DNA of 64,000 nucleotides from UBA7672 sp030824255 (GCA_942493305.1 OW818686.1:2418001-2482000), one strand, 5' to 3'. Counted from the stretch's first letter, positions 50,963-60,189 are shown. Notes: a model not told the origin generated them from the letters alone. Made by a program: numbers and translations.

Positions 50963-52147
50963 ATGGCGGGTAGCCCCACAGCTCTGCAGTATCTGGACAA
51001 GGCAGTCGGAAATCTTCGGAAGCTGGGACTTTTCCCTGACACCAAGAGCGATCCTGCGCCCGTTGTGGCGCTGCTCAACCAGATAACGGACCTGTCTCCG
51101 GACAAGGTGACCACGATTGCGCGCACGCTCGACCAGGCCTCGACGTTCAACGAGGTGGTGCGTGAGCATATCCAGGCGATCAAGGTGGGCGAACGCTATG
51201 AGGTGATCACAGGGGCGTTCAACTCGATCCGTGACGACGCGAAGAGCCTGGTGGACCAGTATGCCGACGGCAAGATCTCCACGATGGAGCGTGTCGGCAA
51301 CATGTGGATGAAGTTTTCGCGCGGCGACATCGCGGACCGCTTCGACAAGATCAAGGACACGTATCTCGATGTTCAGAAGGATACGAAAGTCCAGATCGAG
51401 AAAGAGCACCTGATTCTCGAAGCCTATATGGATTTCCGGGGCGCGATGAAGCAGTCGGAAGTGCTGGCGCTGGAAGTGCTGAAGACGGCGGAAGGCAAGC
51501 TGGAAGAAGCCAAGGCGCGAATGACGGCGGCTTCGGCAGCTGTCTCGGCCTATACGGGCGAGGAAGCTGCGGAACGCTCCAAGCTCGAGCTGGCGCGGGA
51601 CGAAGAACTGCGCAGGCTTCAGGCGGAAGAGAAGCGCTACCAGATTACCAAGGACCTCTCGGACAACCTGACAGTTGGCTACAACACGTCTGAAGTCATC
51701 ATGGCGCGCCTTGTCCAGACGACGAACGCGAAGGAGCGCATTTACGCGCAGTCGGTCGCGTTCTTCGGCACGAACGAGGTGGTGCTGACGGCGTTGTCGG
51801 CCACGTTCACGGGCATGTTCGGCCTGCATGAATCGACGCAGGCGCTGGAGAGCATGAAGAAGGGTATCGACCAGTCGCTCGAGACGCTGAGCGAGATCGG
51901 CGGGCAGGTTCAGGAAGCCGCGCTGAAGGCGGGTTACGGGCCGACGATTTCGGCAGCTGCGGTGAAGAAGCTGGTGGACTCGGTGGTGAGCTATCAGGAG
52001 CGCTCGATCGGGATCATCGCGGAGATGCGCAAGCTGTCGACGCAGAACTCGGCCGAAATCCGCGATGCTGTGGAAGACGGCAAACGTCGCATGGCGCTGC
52101 TGATTGAACAGGGCGCGGCTGCGGCGCTGCTTGTCTCGACCAAATGA
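50963..52147 (+). CDS. Coiled-coil protein of three-gene cluster, 394 aa
   Basis: All-helical and hydrophilic, with no signal peptide or membrane segment. A strong heptad pattern lies at about residues 168-250 (KTAEGKLEEAKARMTAASAA, RSKLELARDEELRRLQAEEK), and a long conserved stretch follows (VIMARLVQTTNAKERIYAQS, GHESTQALESMKKGIDQSLE type). The layout recalls TelA/toxic-anion-resistance-type helical proteins without their key motif, so I leave it unnamed. GGGAG precedes ATG 50963. The stop overlaps the next ATG by four bases (ATGA), so the downstream gene is translationally coupled. Confidence 0.7.
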   Translation: MAGSPTALQYLDKAVGNLRKLGLFPDTKSDPAPVVALLNQITDLSPDKVTTIARTLDQASTFNEVVREHIQAIKVGERYEVITGAFNSIRDDAKSLVDQYADGKISTMERVGNMWMKFSRGDIADRFDKIKDTYLDVQKDTKVQIEKEHLILEAYMDFRGAMKQSEVLALEVLKTAEGKLEEAKARMTAASAAVSAYTGEEAAERSKLELARDEELRRLQAEEKRYQITKDLSDNLTVGYNTSEVIMARLVQTTNAKERIYAQSVAFFGTNEVVLTALSATFTGMFGLHESTQALESMKKGIDQSLETLSEIGGQVQEAALKAGYGPTISAAAVKKLVDSVVSYQERSIGIIAEMRKLSTQNSAEIRDAVEDGKRRMALLIEQGAAAALLVSTK

Positions 52148-53124
52148 GCGATACGAACGTCCCGGCGCCGGCCAGGGTGACGACCCCGGCCGGCGTTGCG
52201 CCAACCGGCGCCAAGCCGGCGCTCCACGAAGAGCCCCGTAAACTCGACGACGTCATGCTGGCGATGGACGTGGTGGATACGCTGCGCCATCGCACGCGCA
52301 TCGTCGACATGGAGCTGAACGAGGCTGCGCGCGAAGAGCAGCTCGTGGCGCGGCTGAAGGAAATCTATGGCGCGCAGGGGATCGAGGTTCCCGACCGCAT
52401 TCTCAAGGACGGCGTGAAGGCGCTGGCCGAGCAGCGCTTTGTCTACAAGCCGCCGGCCGATACGTTCTCGGTCAAGCTCGCCAAGCTGTATGTGAACCGG
52501 AAGCGCTGGCTGCCGGCGACGCTGACGCTGGCGGGGATCGTCGTGGCGGCGGTGTTCGCGTGGCAGGTGTTCTGGGAGATGCCGCGCGCGAGCGAATGGC
52601 GCGGAATGCCGAACGAGATTTCGCGCGTGCTGGCCGAGGGGCAGGCGCTGGCGGTCGATCCGGTAGTGGACGCGCAGCTGGCGAGCCTGGCGGCAGAGGG
52701 GCAGCGGGCGGTCGCCAATGGTGATCGCGATGCGGCGCGGACGCAGCTGACGGCGCTGGAGGCGATGAACGAGCGGCTCGCGCAGGAATACGACATCCGC
52801 ATCGTCTCGCGAGAGGGGGAGGACACCGGCTTCTTCCGGCAGTCCAATGATAATCCCGGGGCGATGAACTATTATCTCGTGGTCGAGGCCGTGGCGCCCG
52901 GCGGACGTGTGCTGACGGTTTCGGTAGAGAGTATCGAAGCTGAAAAGACGGAGCGCGTGAACATCTGGGCGCAACGTGTTTCGGAACCCACATTCAATCG
53001 TGTTCAGGCCGAGAAACGCAGCACGGGCCTGGTCACGAACGATGTGCTGGGAGCCAAGGCGCGCGGGCAGCTTGAGCCTGTGTTTGATGAGCCGGTTCCG
53101 GGCGGAGCGATCACAGAATGGTAG
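52144..53124 (+). CDS. Single-span membrane protein of three-gene cluster, 326 aa
   Basis: A cytoplasmic N-terminal helical region (LDDVMLAMDVVDTLRHRTRI, QGIEVPDRILKDGVKALAEQ) precedes one membrane span at about residues 121-141 (WLPATLTLAGIVVAAVFAWQ). The extracytoplasmic part has two helices (residues about 160-210) and a beta-rich end YYLVVEAVAPGGRVLTVSVE. From memory this resembles DUF6384, but I could not check it. It overlaps both neighbours (4 and 7 bases), pointing to one operon and probably one complex. Confidence 0.7.
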   Translation: MSDTNVPAPARVTTPAGVAPTGAKPALHEEPRKLDDVMLAMDVVDTLRHRTRIVDMELNEAAREEQLVARLKEIYGAQGIEVPDRILKDGVKALAEQRFVYKPPADTFSVKLAKLYVNRKRWLPATLTLAGIVVAAVFAWQVFWEMPRASEWRGMPNEISRVLAEGQALAVDPVVDAQLASLAAEGQRAVANGDRDAARTQLTALEAMNERLAQEYDIRIVSREGEDTGFFRQSNDNPGAMNYYLVVEAVAPGGRVLTVSVESIEAEKTERVNIWAQRVSEPTFNRVQAEKRSTGLVTNDVLGAKARGQLEPVFDEPVPGGAITEW

Positions 53125-54641
53125 ACGATGTGATCTCGGGCCGGGAGGCGCTGCACAGGCTGGACAGCCTGACAGCTGGCGCGCGTGAAGATTTCGACGC
53201 GGCTGCGCGGGCGGCGGAGGGGCATTCGCGGCGACGCACGGATCTGGCGCGGCTGAAGTCTGACGGCTATCGGGAGCTGGCGGCGATGCGGCTGGATGTG
53301 ATCCGCACGGAGCAGGCGGACTCGCTCAGCGTCGCGGAGAAGGAAGCGACGCGGCTGCTGGAGCATCATGCGGATTTCGTTGCGCGGATCGATGGCGAGG
53401 TCGCGGCGGCGGCGGCCAGGCTGAGAGATGCCGAGGCCAGCCGGCGCGCAGGTGAGGGCGATGTCGATGCCTCGCTCAACGCATATGAGACGCTGGTGGC
53501 GGAGACGGAGCAGGCAGTCCAGTCTGATCCGGGCTATCTTGCGCTCAAGACTGCTTTCGAGGAGTCGCGCGCGGTGGCTGTGCGCGCCGAGCAGAAGCTG
53601 GAACTGGCGAAGACCGACCGCGCCGAGAAGGGCAAGCCCTACCTGCAGGATCCGCTTTTCTCTTATCTGTGGGAGCGCAAGTTCCGTACGCCGGAATACA
53701 ACAAGGGCGGGATCTCGCGCATGCTGGATGGCTGGGTCGCCCGGCTTTGCCGCTATGACGAGGCGTATCTCAATTACGCAAGACTGACTGAGCTGCCTGA
53801 TCGTATCGGCGAGCATCTGGCCAACATGCGGCTGGAGGAGGCCGAGGCTCAGGTGGCGATCGAACGCTTCGAGGCGCAGGCGCTGGAGACGCGCGGTGCG
53901 GGCAAGCTGTCGGCGGAGCTGACGGTCGTGAAAGACAAGCTGAAGGCGCTCGACAAACTGCTGGCCGACGCTGAATCTAAGCACGCTGATCTGCGTCGGA
54001 GCCAGGAGCAGGCAGCGAGTGGCGATGCGGGCCCGCAAGAGCAGGCGCGCCGTGTGATCGAGGAAGGGCTGGCAAAGGCCAGCTTCCCTGACCTCAAGGT
54101 TCTCGCTGCCGAAACCACGACGACGGATGATGACCGGATCGTCGATGCTCTCATCAAGCTGCGCACGGAGGAGCTCCAGATGGAGGTCAACTGGCGCAGC
54201 GTCGAAGCACTGCCCACGCGTCGTCGTGCCGGCGTTGAAACGCTGGAGCAGGTGCGCCGCAAGTTCAAGGAAACCGGGCTGGACAGTTCCAATGTGATGC
54301 TGCTGCGGGGCGCGTTCGAAGCTGCGCTCGAAGCCTATGGCAGAGGGCCGTCGCCGGATGGCGAGGCGCTTTGGCGCGCCATCAAGGCAACTGTGCGCCA
54401 GGCGCCGCGCAGCGACGACGACTATTTCGGCGGGCCACGTCGCGGACGCGACGTTGGCGATGTGGTTGCCGGCGTGATCCTCGGCGAAGTCATCAAGGCG
54501 GCGACGCGGGGCGGGCGTTGGGGCGGCGGGGGCTTTGGTGGCGGCGGTTTCGGCGGTGGCGGCGGCGGCCGATCCGGCGGCGGATGGAGCACGGGCGGCC
54601 GCAGCGGCGGCGGCGGATGGAAGACGGGCGGTCGGTTCTAG
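53118..54641 (+). CDS. Coiled-coil protein with Gly-rich tail, three-gene cluster, 507 aa
   Basis: Residues about 1-140 and 230-300 are long helices with heptads (AEKEATRLLEHHADFVARID, VVKDKLKALDKLLADAESK). A short globular part lies between (PLFSYLWERKFRTPEYNKGG). The C-terminus, from about residue 440, has DDYFGGPRRGRDVGDVVAGV followed by a Gly/Ser/Arg-rich tail (463-507). Such tails recur in TPM-domain and other envelope-associated proteins; I see no TPM domain here. It overlaps the preceding gene by seven bases, and the esterase gene follows immediately after the stop. Confidence 0.68.
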   Translation: MVDDVISGREALHRLDSLTAGAREDFDAAARAAEGHSRRRTDLARLKSDGYRELAAMRLDVIRTEQADSLSVAEKEATRLLEHHADFVARIDGEVAAAAARLRDAEASRRAGEGDVDASLNAYETLVAETEQAVQSDPGYLALKTAFEESRAVAVRAEQKLELAKTDRAEKGKPYLQDPLFSYLWERKFRTPEYNKGGISRMLDGWVARLCRYDEAYLNYARLTELPDRIGEHLANMRLEEAEAQVAIERFEAQALETRGAGKLSAELTVVKDKLKALDKLLADAESKHADLRRSQEQAASGDAGPQEQARRVIEEGLAKASFPDLKVLAAETTTTDDDRIVDALIKLRTEELQMEVNWRSVEALPTRRRAGVETLEQVRRKFKETGLDSSNVMLLRGAFEAALEAYGRGPSPDGEALWRAIKATVRQAPRSDDDYFGGPRRGRDVGDVVAGVILGEVIKAATRGGRWGGGGFGGGGFGGGGGGRSGGGWSTGGRSGGGGWKTGGRF

Positions 54642-55736
54642 ATGGCCGCGCGGGTCGAGCGGCTGGTCTGGGCAGATGTGGCGCTTGATCCAATCGACAT
54701 GCCAGGCGGCGCGCTGAAGCTGACGCTGGGCCTGGGTTCCGGACTGACGCAGCGCGACGGGCGCATCTTCGCGGTGACGGATCGCGGGCCGAACCTGTTC
54801 ATCTCGCAGGCTGTCGAGGATTACGGACAGGCAAGCCTGGCGAGGTTGCGGAATCTTCCCGGCGCCAAGGTGATGCCAATGCCGCACGTCGGGCCCGAGA
54901 TTGTGGAACTGGGCATTGCGGGCCGCGAAGTCAGCGCGTTGCGGCGCTGGCCGCTGGCGACACACAGCGGCGCGCGCCTTAGCGGCATCGCGCTGCCGGG
55001 CCAAGCCATGGAGCCGATCTTCGATCTCGCTGGTCAGCCGATCGCGCCTGACAGGCTTGGCGCTGACACGGAGGCGATCGCGGCCCTGCCGGACGGATCA
55101 TTCGTTCTGGCCGAGGAGTATGGGCCGTCCCTGCTGATCGCAGATGCTACGGGCGTCGTCAGGGAGCGTTGGGTTGCGGAAGGCCGGCACGAGGAGCTGA
55201 CGCATCCTGACCTGCCGGCGCGCGGCGTTCTGCCTGCGCGGTGCGCAAGGCGGAGGCCGAACCGCGGGTTCGAGGCGCTGTGCGCCTCGCCGGACGGGCG
55301 CTGGCTTTATCTGGGCTTCCAGAGCGCGCTGTCGGGCGATGCGGAGGAGGGCGTGCCCGTCTGGAAACTGGATGCGCGCACTGGCGCGCAGGAAGCGGAA
55401 TGGATCTACCCGTTCGATGCGCCGTCCAGCTTCAGGCGTGATGCGGCGCGGCGGACCGTCGGGCCCGGCGATCTCAAGATCTGCGAGTTCGCATGGGACG
55501 GCGATGACCAGCTGATCGTGCTGGAGCGGATCGCGCATTCGACGAAGATCTATCGCGTTGATCTTGCGCGGCTACCGGCGAAGGAGTTGCTGTTCTCAAG
55601 CGACGATCATCCAGACGTTGGGCCCGACATGGAGGGGATGGCTCTGCTGTCGCCCTCGGACATCCTGCTGGTGTCCGACAACGACTTTGGCGTCGAGGGC
55701 GCGGCCACGGAGTTCTGGCGCGTCACGCTGGCGTGA
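54642..55736 (+). CDS. Esterase-like phytase-family protein, 364 aa
   Basis: A beta-propeller-type protein matching the phytase-like domain: GLGSGLTQRDGRIFAVTDRG, then FEALCASPDGRWLYLGFQSA, and DMEGMALLSPSDILLVSDND near the end, where acidic residues recur with EGMAL. No signal peptide is visible. The start codon follows the previous stop directly (TAGATG), so it may be co-translated with the three-gene cluster, yet its family differs. The substrate is not predicted; family members include esterase-like activities. Confidence 0.8.
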   Translation: MAARVERLVWADVALDPIDMPGGALKLTLGLGSGLTQRDGRIFAVTDRGPNLFISQAVEDYGQASLARLRNLPGAKVMPMPHVGPEIVELGIAGREVSALRRWPLATHSGARLSGIALPGQAMEPIFDLAGQPIAPDRLGADTEAIAALPDGSFVLAEEYGPSLLIADATGVVRERWVAEGRHEELTHPDLPARGVLPARCARRRPNRGFEALCASPDGRWLYLGFQSALSGDAEEGVPVWKLDARTGAQEAEWIYPFDAPSSFRRDAARRTVGPGDLKICEFAWDGDDQLIVLERIAHSTKIYRVDLARLPAKELLFSSDDHPDVGPDMEGMALLSPSDILLVSDNDFGVEGAATEFWRVTLA

Positions 55737-55741
55737 CTGAT

Positions 55742-57364
55742 CTAGACTGACAGGCGCCGGCTGTTGTGGGCGACGGACAGGCGCTTTGTTCCTGATGCCA
55801 GCGCCGAGCGGCCGCCAGTTGCGGGCACAAACACATACTCGGCTTCGATGCGATCCCTTGTGATGTCCAGCGTGAAATAGCCGCGCTGGCTGGTGTCCAT
55901 CCATTTGAGGTCGGGGTTGGCGGCCATGAAGTCAGCGGCGAGGCGCGCGGCGTCGCCGTTGAAGCGGCGTTCGAAGCCGTAGGAGGACACGCTCTGTCCG
56001 GCAAATTCGACGCCGACAGGCCCACGCGCGTCGGCAAGATCGAACGCCCAGGCGTTGTGACTGTCGCCTGTCAGCGTGACAAGGTTGGCGCCGGCTGATC
56101 GTGCGGCGTCGTAGAGGCGCTGGCGAGCGGCAGGATAGCCATCCCACTTGTCCATCGAATACGGCATGCCGGCATCGGTGAGCACGTCGCGGCGGGCAAG
56201 GTCGGCCTGCATGGCGTCGGGGATCGGACCGTTGACCCAGGCCGGATTGGATTTCGGGAAGCGCGTTGCGCCCATGATGACCTGCTGGATCAGCACCTGC
56301 CAGCGGGCGCCAGAGCTGACGGAAGACGCGAGGCCTTCGGCAAGCCAGCGTTCCTGATCCGGGTCCATCATGGCGCGGCGAGCGTCCGCCAGAGGACCGG
56401 AGGCGAAAGCGCCGAGGCGGGCGCGCACGTCGCCGCCAGCGGCAAAGACCGCATCAAGGTCATCATCGAGCTGCAGCGTGCGGCCGAGCAGGCGCGTCTC
56501 AAGGCGATGAAGCGTGGCGAGATCACCGATACGATAGGAGCCATACCAGTCGCTGTGCATCGGCATCCATTCGCGCCAGGCGCGCATGCCGGCGGCCTTG
56601 CGGACATTCCACGGGCCTTCAGTCGCCGGATCGTGCGCGCTGGCGCCATCGCCCCAGGAATTGTTGGCCGTCTCGTGATCGTCCCACACGACAATCATCG
56701 GCAGGCGGCGATGCAGCGCGGCCAGATCCGGATCGTAGCGATAGCTCGCATAGCGCTGGCGATAGTCGGTGAGCGAGACGATTTCCGTATCCGGCGCCAG
56801 CCTGCGCGCGGCGGCGAGGCCGGGCTGTGCGTCGGGGCGGGTGACAGGGGATTCGTAAATGTAGTCGCCGGTGTGGATGGCGAGGTCGATGTCGTCCCGT
56901 GCCGCAGCATGGGCATAGGCGTTGAACCAGCCTGACGTGCCGTTTGAACAGCCGAAGACGGCGACGCGGAATCTTTCAGTCGGCCCTGCGGGAAGCGTGC
57001 GTGTGCGGCCGGTTTCGGAAAGCTGTCCGGTGGGGGCCACGAAGCGATAGTACAGCCAACGGCCGGACGGCAGACCTTCGGCCACCGCATGGGCGCAATG
57101 ATCGGCGGCAGGTGAAGCTTCGGCCTCGCCCGTGAGGACAACGCGCTGGAAGCGCTCATCCTCGGCGATCTCGACCTTCAAGCGCGTGGTATTCGGTGAG
57201 ACGTAACGCGTCCAGAGGACGACGCGCGTCTGGCCCGGATCGCCCGAGGCGACGCCATGCGTGAAGCCTGTTGCGGATTGGGCGAATGCGCGGCCGGGAA
57301 GGGCGATGGCAAGGCTGCCTGCGCTGGCTGCAAGCAGATGGCGACGCGTGAGGATAAACGACAT
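55742..57364 (-). CDS. PhoD-family alkaline phosphatase, 540 aa
   Basis: N-terminal twin-arginine-like signal (LTRRHLLAASAGSLAIALPG) ending in AFA. An Ig-like PhoD_N domain follows (TGFTHGVASGDPGQTRVVLW). The catalytic domain has FRVAVFGCSNGTSGWFN, HTGDYIYES, VVWDDHETANNSWGD and LTGDSHNAWAFDL, the metal-binding set of PhoD enzymes (Ca/Fe dependent). It is a phosphomono- or phosphodiesterase exported by Tat. GGGAGG precedes the ATG. No Pho box was recognised upstream. Confidence 0.93.
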   Translation of the reverse strand: MSFILTRRHLLAASAGSLAIALPGRAFAQSATGFTHGVASGDPGQTRVVLWTRYVSPNTTRLKVEIAEDERFQRVVLTGEAEASPAADHCAHAVAEGLPSGRWLYYRFVAPTGQLSETGRTRTLPAGPTERFRVAVFGCSNGTSGWFNAYAHAAARDDIDLAIHTGDYIYESPVTRPDAQPGLAAARRLAPDTEIVSLTDYRQRYASYRYDPDLAALHRRLPMIVVWDDHETANNSWGDGASAHDPATEGPWNVRKAAGMRAWREWMPMHSDWYGSYRIGDLATLHRLETRLLGRTLQLDDDLDAVFAAGGDVRARLGAFASGPLADARRAMMDPDQERWLAEGLASSVSSGARWQVLIQQVIMGATRFPKSNPAWVNGPIPDAMQADLARRDVLTDAGMPYSMDKWDGYPAARQRLYDAARSAGANLVTLTGDSHNAWAFDLADARGPVGVEFAGQSVSSYGFERRFNGDAARLAADFMAANPDLKWMDTSQRGYFTLDITRDRIEAEYVFVPATGGRSALASGTKRLSVAHNSRRLSV

Positions 57365-57452
57365 ACCCGCCGACCTCCCAGGGACGCAGATGTCCTAGAC
57401 CGGGTTCGTGACGGTTTGGAGTCAGATGTAGACGTCAGGTGGAACGATCAAC

Positions 57453-57965
57453 TCAGCCCGGCGGACGGAGGAAGTCTTTCTTGCCGAGCACGACGCCATT
57501 GTGGCGCAGGATATTGTAGGCGGTCGCGCTGTGGAAATAGAGGTTGGGGAAGATCCAGCCCTGCAGGTAGGTCGCGCATGTCATCGGCATTTCCTGACCA
57601 CCGCCCACCGGGATGTTGATGATGGTCTGCGCGCGCTCGTCCATGGCGGCGGCATGTGCGGCCTGAACATAGGCGTTGGCCTTCTGCGTGCGCTCGATCA
57701 GCTGGGCGAAGGATGTCTCAACGTCGGGGAAAGCCGGGAGCGCGCTGCCGGCGAGGCGGGCGGCGCCGCGCGCCACCGTGTCTGCGGTGATCTGGACCTG
57801 GCGCGAGAGCGGGAACATGTCGGGGAAGAGCCGATAGTTCAGCAGGACTTCTTCCGGGATCTTGAGGTGGGCGGCGTGTTCTGCGCCCTTCTTCAGGATC
57901 GAGCCGAGGCAGCCAAGCGTCTGCGCGCTGGCGTCCTTGATGAGGGAAGAGATCGCAACAGTCAT
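57453..57965 (-). CDS. DUF1993 family protein, paralogue, 170 aa
   Basis: Same family as the gene at 24130. It has LNYRLFPDMFPLSRQVQITA, the core ARLAGSALPAFPDVETSFAQ and the end FHSATAYNILRHNGVVLGKK followed by DFL. The shared block A-Y-x-I-L-R-H-N-G-V is nearly identical. Function unknown. The ATG at 57965 is preferred over an upstream in-frame ATG, whose extension runs through non-family sequence. Confidence 0.87.
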   Translation of the reverse strand: MTVAISSLIKDASAQTLGCLGSILKKGAEHAAHLKIPEEVLLNYRLFPDMFPLSRQVQITADTVARGAARLAGSALPAFPDVETSFAQLIERTQKANAYVQAAHAAAMDERAQTIINIPVGGGQEMPMTCATYLQGWIFPNLYFHSATAYNILRHNGVVLGKKDFLRPPG

Positions 57966-58095
57966 CGATAGCCCCGTCTGGATATGGGGTTCTCTTAGCC
58001 TGCGGGGCGGAGGGATGCACCGGGAATCTTGCAGGCGGACGGTCTTGCGGGGCAGGTGGCGGGCTCCTACCCAGAGAGGGTGTTGGAGGGGACAG

Positions 58096-58653
58096 GTGAG
58101 CCTGCGGCTGCGGATACTGGCGTGGACCCATGTGGTCATCGGCGGGATAGGCTGTGGCCTGTTCGCGCTTCTGATTGCCGCTTACGCCATTGCGCGCGAT
58201 CCCGCCTATGACGACGAATTCGCGTGGATAGGCGGGCTTCTGGGCCTCGCCACGCTGGGCTATTTCATGCCGATGCTGGTTGGCGGCATCGGGCTGCTGA
58301 AGCGGTGGCCGTGGGCGCGGGCGCTGGTGTGGGCGGTTGCGGGGCTGCTGTTGCTGGCCGTGCCGGTGGGGACGTTGCTGGCGGGGTTCAGCCTGTGGGC
58401 GTTGCTGACGACGCGTGAGCTCTCGGCCGATGGCGGTATGGCGACGTTCGAGCGCGGCGTGCGGCGCGTTCTGCCGCTGCTCGGGGCGGCGATCATTGCG
58501 TGGATGATCCTCGGGTCGATCATTCTCACGGGCTGGGTGTTCCGCGACGTGATCGATCCGCCGCGCGAGCAAATTCTGACGCCGCTGCCGAGCGGCATTC
58601 CGGAATTGCCCGAGCGGCCGGAGTTCCGGATGCCGGATCTGCCGCAGCGCTAG
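58096..58653 (+). CDS. Membrane protein of unknown function, 185 aa
   Basis: Starts at GTG with GGAGG six bases upstream. Four hydrophobic segments lie at about residues 8-30, 44-64, 74-98 and 127-150, with short basic loops (LLKRWPWAR, ERGVRRV). The C terminus is Pro-rich (PPREQILTPLPSGIPELPER). No family recognised. Its last codons overlap by four bases with the stop region of the cyclophilin gene on the other strand. Confidence 0.72.
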   Translation: MSLRLRILAWTHVVIGGIGCGLFALLIAAYAIARDPAYDDEFAWIGGLLGLATLGYFMPMLVGGIGLLKRWPWARALVWAVAGLLLLAVPVGTLLAGFSLWALLTTRELSADGGMATFERGVRRVLPLLGAAIIAWMILGSIILTGWVFRDVIDPPREQILTPLPSGIPELPERPEFRMPDLPQR

Positions 58654-59624
58654 GTCTTCGCGCGGACCGGCACGGTGACGTTGCAGAGGCCAATGCGACC
58701 GACCGGCTGGCGATAGAAGTCGTCCTTGCGCCAGCGACGCGAGTTCACCAGCGTTGCGAAGCTTTCGCTGTCCGTACGCATGATCTCAAGCGGTGTGCGC
58801 TGGCTTTCCGGCAGGTCGGCGGCGATCTTGATATCGGCGTAGCGCTGATATTCCTGCGGCGTCTCGTAAAAGCCGGCGTCGCCCGTGCCGCGCGGGAAGG
58901 ACGACATGATTTCCATCCCCTGCACGACGCGGCCAAGCATGGTGAGCTGCTTGTCGAGATTGCGCGGGCTGTGTCCGATGATGACGTAAAGCTCCGTGCC
59001 GCCGCCCGAGTTCTCGTCGTTCTCGCGGCCGACGCCGACCATGCCGTAGCAGTGGGTGAGCCAGACATGCGTGGCGTCTCGCGCGGCGGTCATGCCGTTC
59101 ACGAAGCCGACTTCGGCGGCATAGGTGTCGGGATCAGGCAGCACGTCGAAATTGGCGATGGCGGCGCGGGGCAGGACGAACTCCGCGTTCAGTTTCTCGA
59201 CGCCGATTTTCGGCGGGCGGGCGGGATCAGCGGCCTGGGCCCATTGCGTGACGAAATTGTCCTGCACGCGCGTGACGGCGCCGTTGACGAAGAAGCCTTC
59301 GCGGGAGAGCGCCTTCACGTTCGCGACGTGGTTGGGCGAGAATTCAGGCGCCAGTTCGATGATGACGCGGCGCACGCCTTGTCCATTCTGGCCGGCGAAA
59401 TCCATGTACACCGTGTTCTCGGGATCGAGCGTGCGCCATTCGCCCGGCTTAGAGGCGGCGACAACGTCTGCCGGCGAGGGCGTGTTGCCTTCGGGTGGCG
59501 GGGGGATGTTGCTGGTCTGCGCGGCGGAGGCCAAGTCGCCCGGAGCCAAGTCGCCTGGAGATTGGTCGCCGGGGGACTGGCAGGCGGCAAGCGCGAGCAC
59601 GGCGATGGCGACAAGCTTTTTCAT
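58650..59624 (-). CDS. Cyclophilin-type peptidyl-prolyl isomerase lipoprotein, 324 aa
   Basis: Signal peptide with lipobox ALAAC (C14), followed by the tandem QSPGDQSPGDLAPGDLA (15-bp DNA units). The isomerase part has VYMDFAGQNGQGVRRVIIEL, AREGFF-type (here SREGFFVNGAVTRVQDNFVT), and THCYGMVGVGRENDENSGG. Note that it lacks the standard cyclophilin FHRVI.. block in usual form but keeps the order. It would catalyse prolyl isomerisation in the periplasm. GGAGGG precedes ATG 59624. An earlier ATG at 59768 is not supported. Confidence 0.83.
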   Translation of the reverse strand: MKKLVAIAVLALAACQSPGDQSPGDLAPGDLASAAQTSNIPPPPEGNTPSPADVVAASKPGEWRTLDPENTVYMDFAGQNGQGVRRVIIELAPEFSPNHVANVKALSREGFFVNGAVTRVQDNFVTQWAQAADPARPPKIGVEKLNAEFVLPRAAIANFDVLPDPDTYAAEVGFVNGMTAARDATHVWLTHCYGMVGVGRENDENSGGGTELYVIIGHSPRNLDKQLTMLGRVVQGMEIMSSFPRGTGDAGFYETPQEYQRYADIKIAADLPESQRTPLEIMRTDSESFATLVNSRRWRKDDFYRQPVGRIGLCNVTVPVRAKT

Positions 59625-59790
59625 AATCCCTCCACGATCCGAAACGGCAGAGTGTGATGGATCGCGGACAAGCTCAATCGTCAAAACGGCCACGCCGGAA
59701 CTGAAGACGCCGCCCCCCGAAGGAGGCGGCGCTTTCGCCGATTGGCAGTGATGACCGGGCAGGGTCACTGCTTGTCAGAAGTGTTGCGGC

Positions 59791-60147
59791 CTAGCCGCGG
59801 AAGTCGCCGTTTTCCCAGTAGGTGCGGCCTGTGCCGCGATCGACGTAGTAGTAACGACGATCGTTCTGGTCGTAGATCATGTCAGAGCGCGAGGCGACCT
59901 GCTTGCCGCCGACGAAGCAGCCGCCCTGTTCCTGGCAGCCGGTGTAGTAACCAACGGCCGCGCCGAGTGCGCCGCCGATAAGGGCGCCGGAGAGATCGTC
60001 GTCGGCAATTGCAGCGCCAGCCAGTGCGCCAAGTCCACCGCCGATTGCAGCGTTGCGTTGCGAGGCGTCCATCGAGTCCATGGAGCTGCAGGCTGCCAGA
60101 GAAAGGCTGGCGACGGCGGCGCAGAAGGTGGTTTTGATTGCGGACAT
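59791..60147 (-). CDS. Glycine-zipper lipoprotein, second stress paralogue, 118 aa
   Basis: Signal peptide ending at lipobox LAAC (C20). A glycine-zipper region (IGGGLGALAGAAIADDDLSG, ALIGGALGAAVGYY) follows, and two further cysteines lie in TGCQEQGGCFVG. The C terminus RRYYYVDRGTGRTYWENGDF is almost the same as in the 17255-17614 protein. A perfect EcfG-type promoter at 60214-60190 lies 43 bases upstream. It is probably another envelope protein of the stress regulon. Confidence 0.87.
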   Translation of the reverse strand: MSAIKTTFCAAVASLSLAACSSMDSMDASQRNAAIGGGLGALAGAAIADDDLSGALIGGALGAAVGYYTGCQEQGGCFVGGKQVASRSDMIYDQNDRRYYYVDRGTGRTYWENGDFRG

Positions 60148-60189
60148 TGGGGAGGTCCTTTGTCGTCGAGTTGAAGCTTGTGAGGCTTA

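Noticed and set aside
50810..55004. Long minus-strand frames (464 and 666 codons) opposite the three-gene cluster
   Set aside because: They are Arg/Leu/His-rich and antisense to genes that have ribosome sites and overlapping start-stop junctions.
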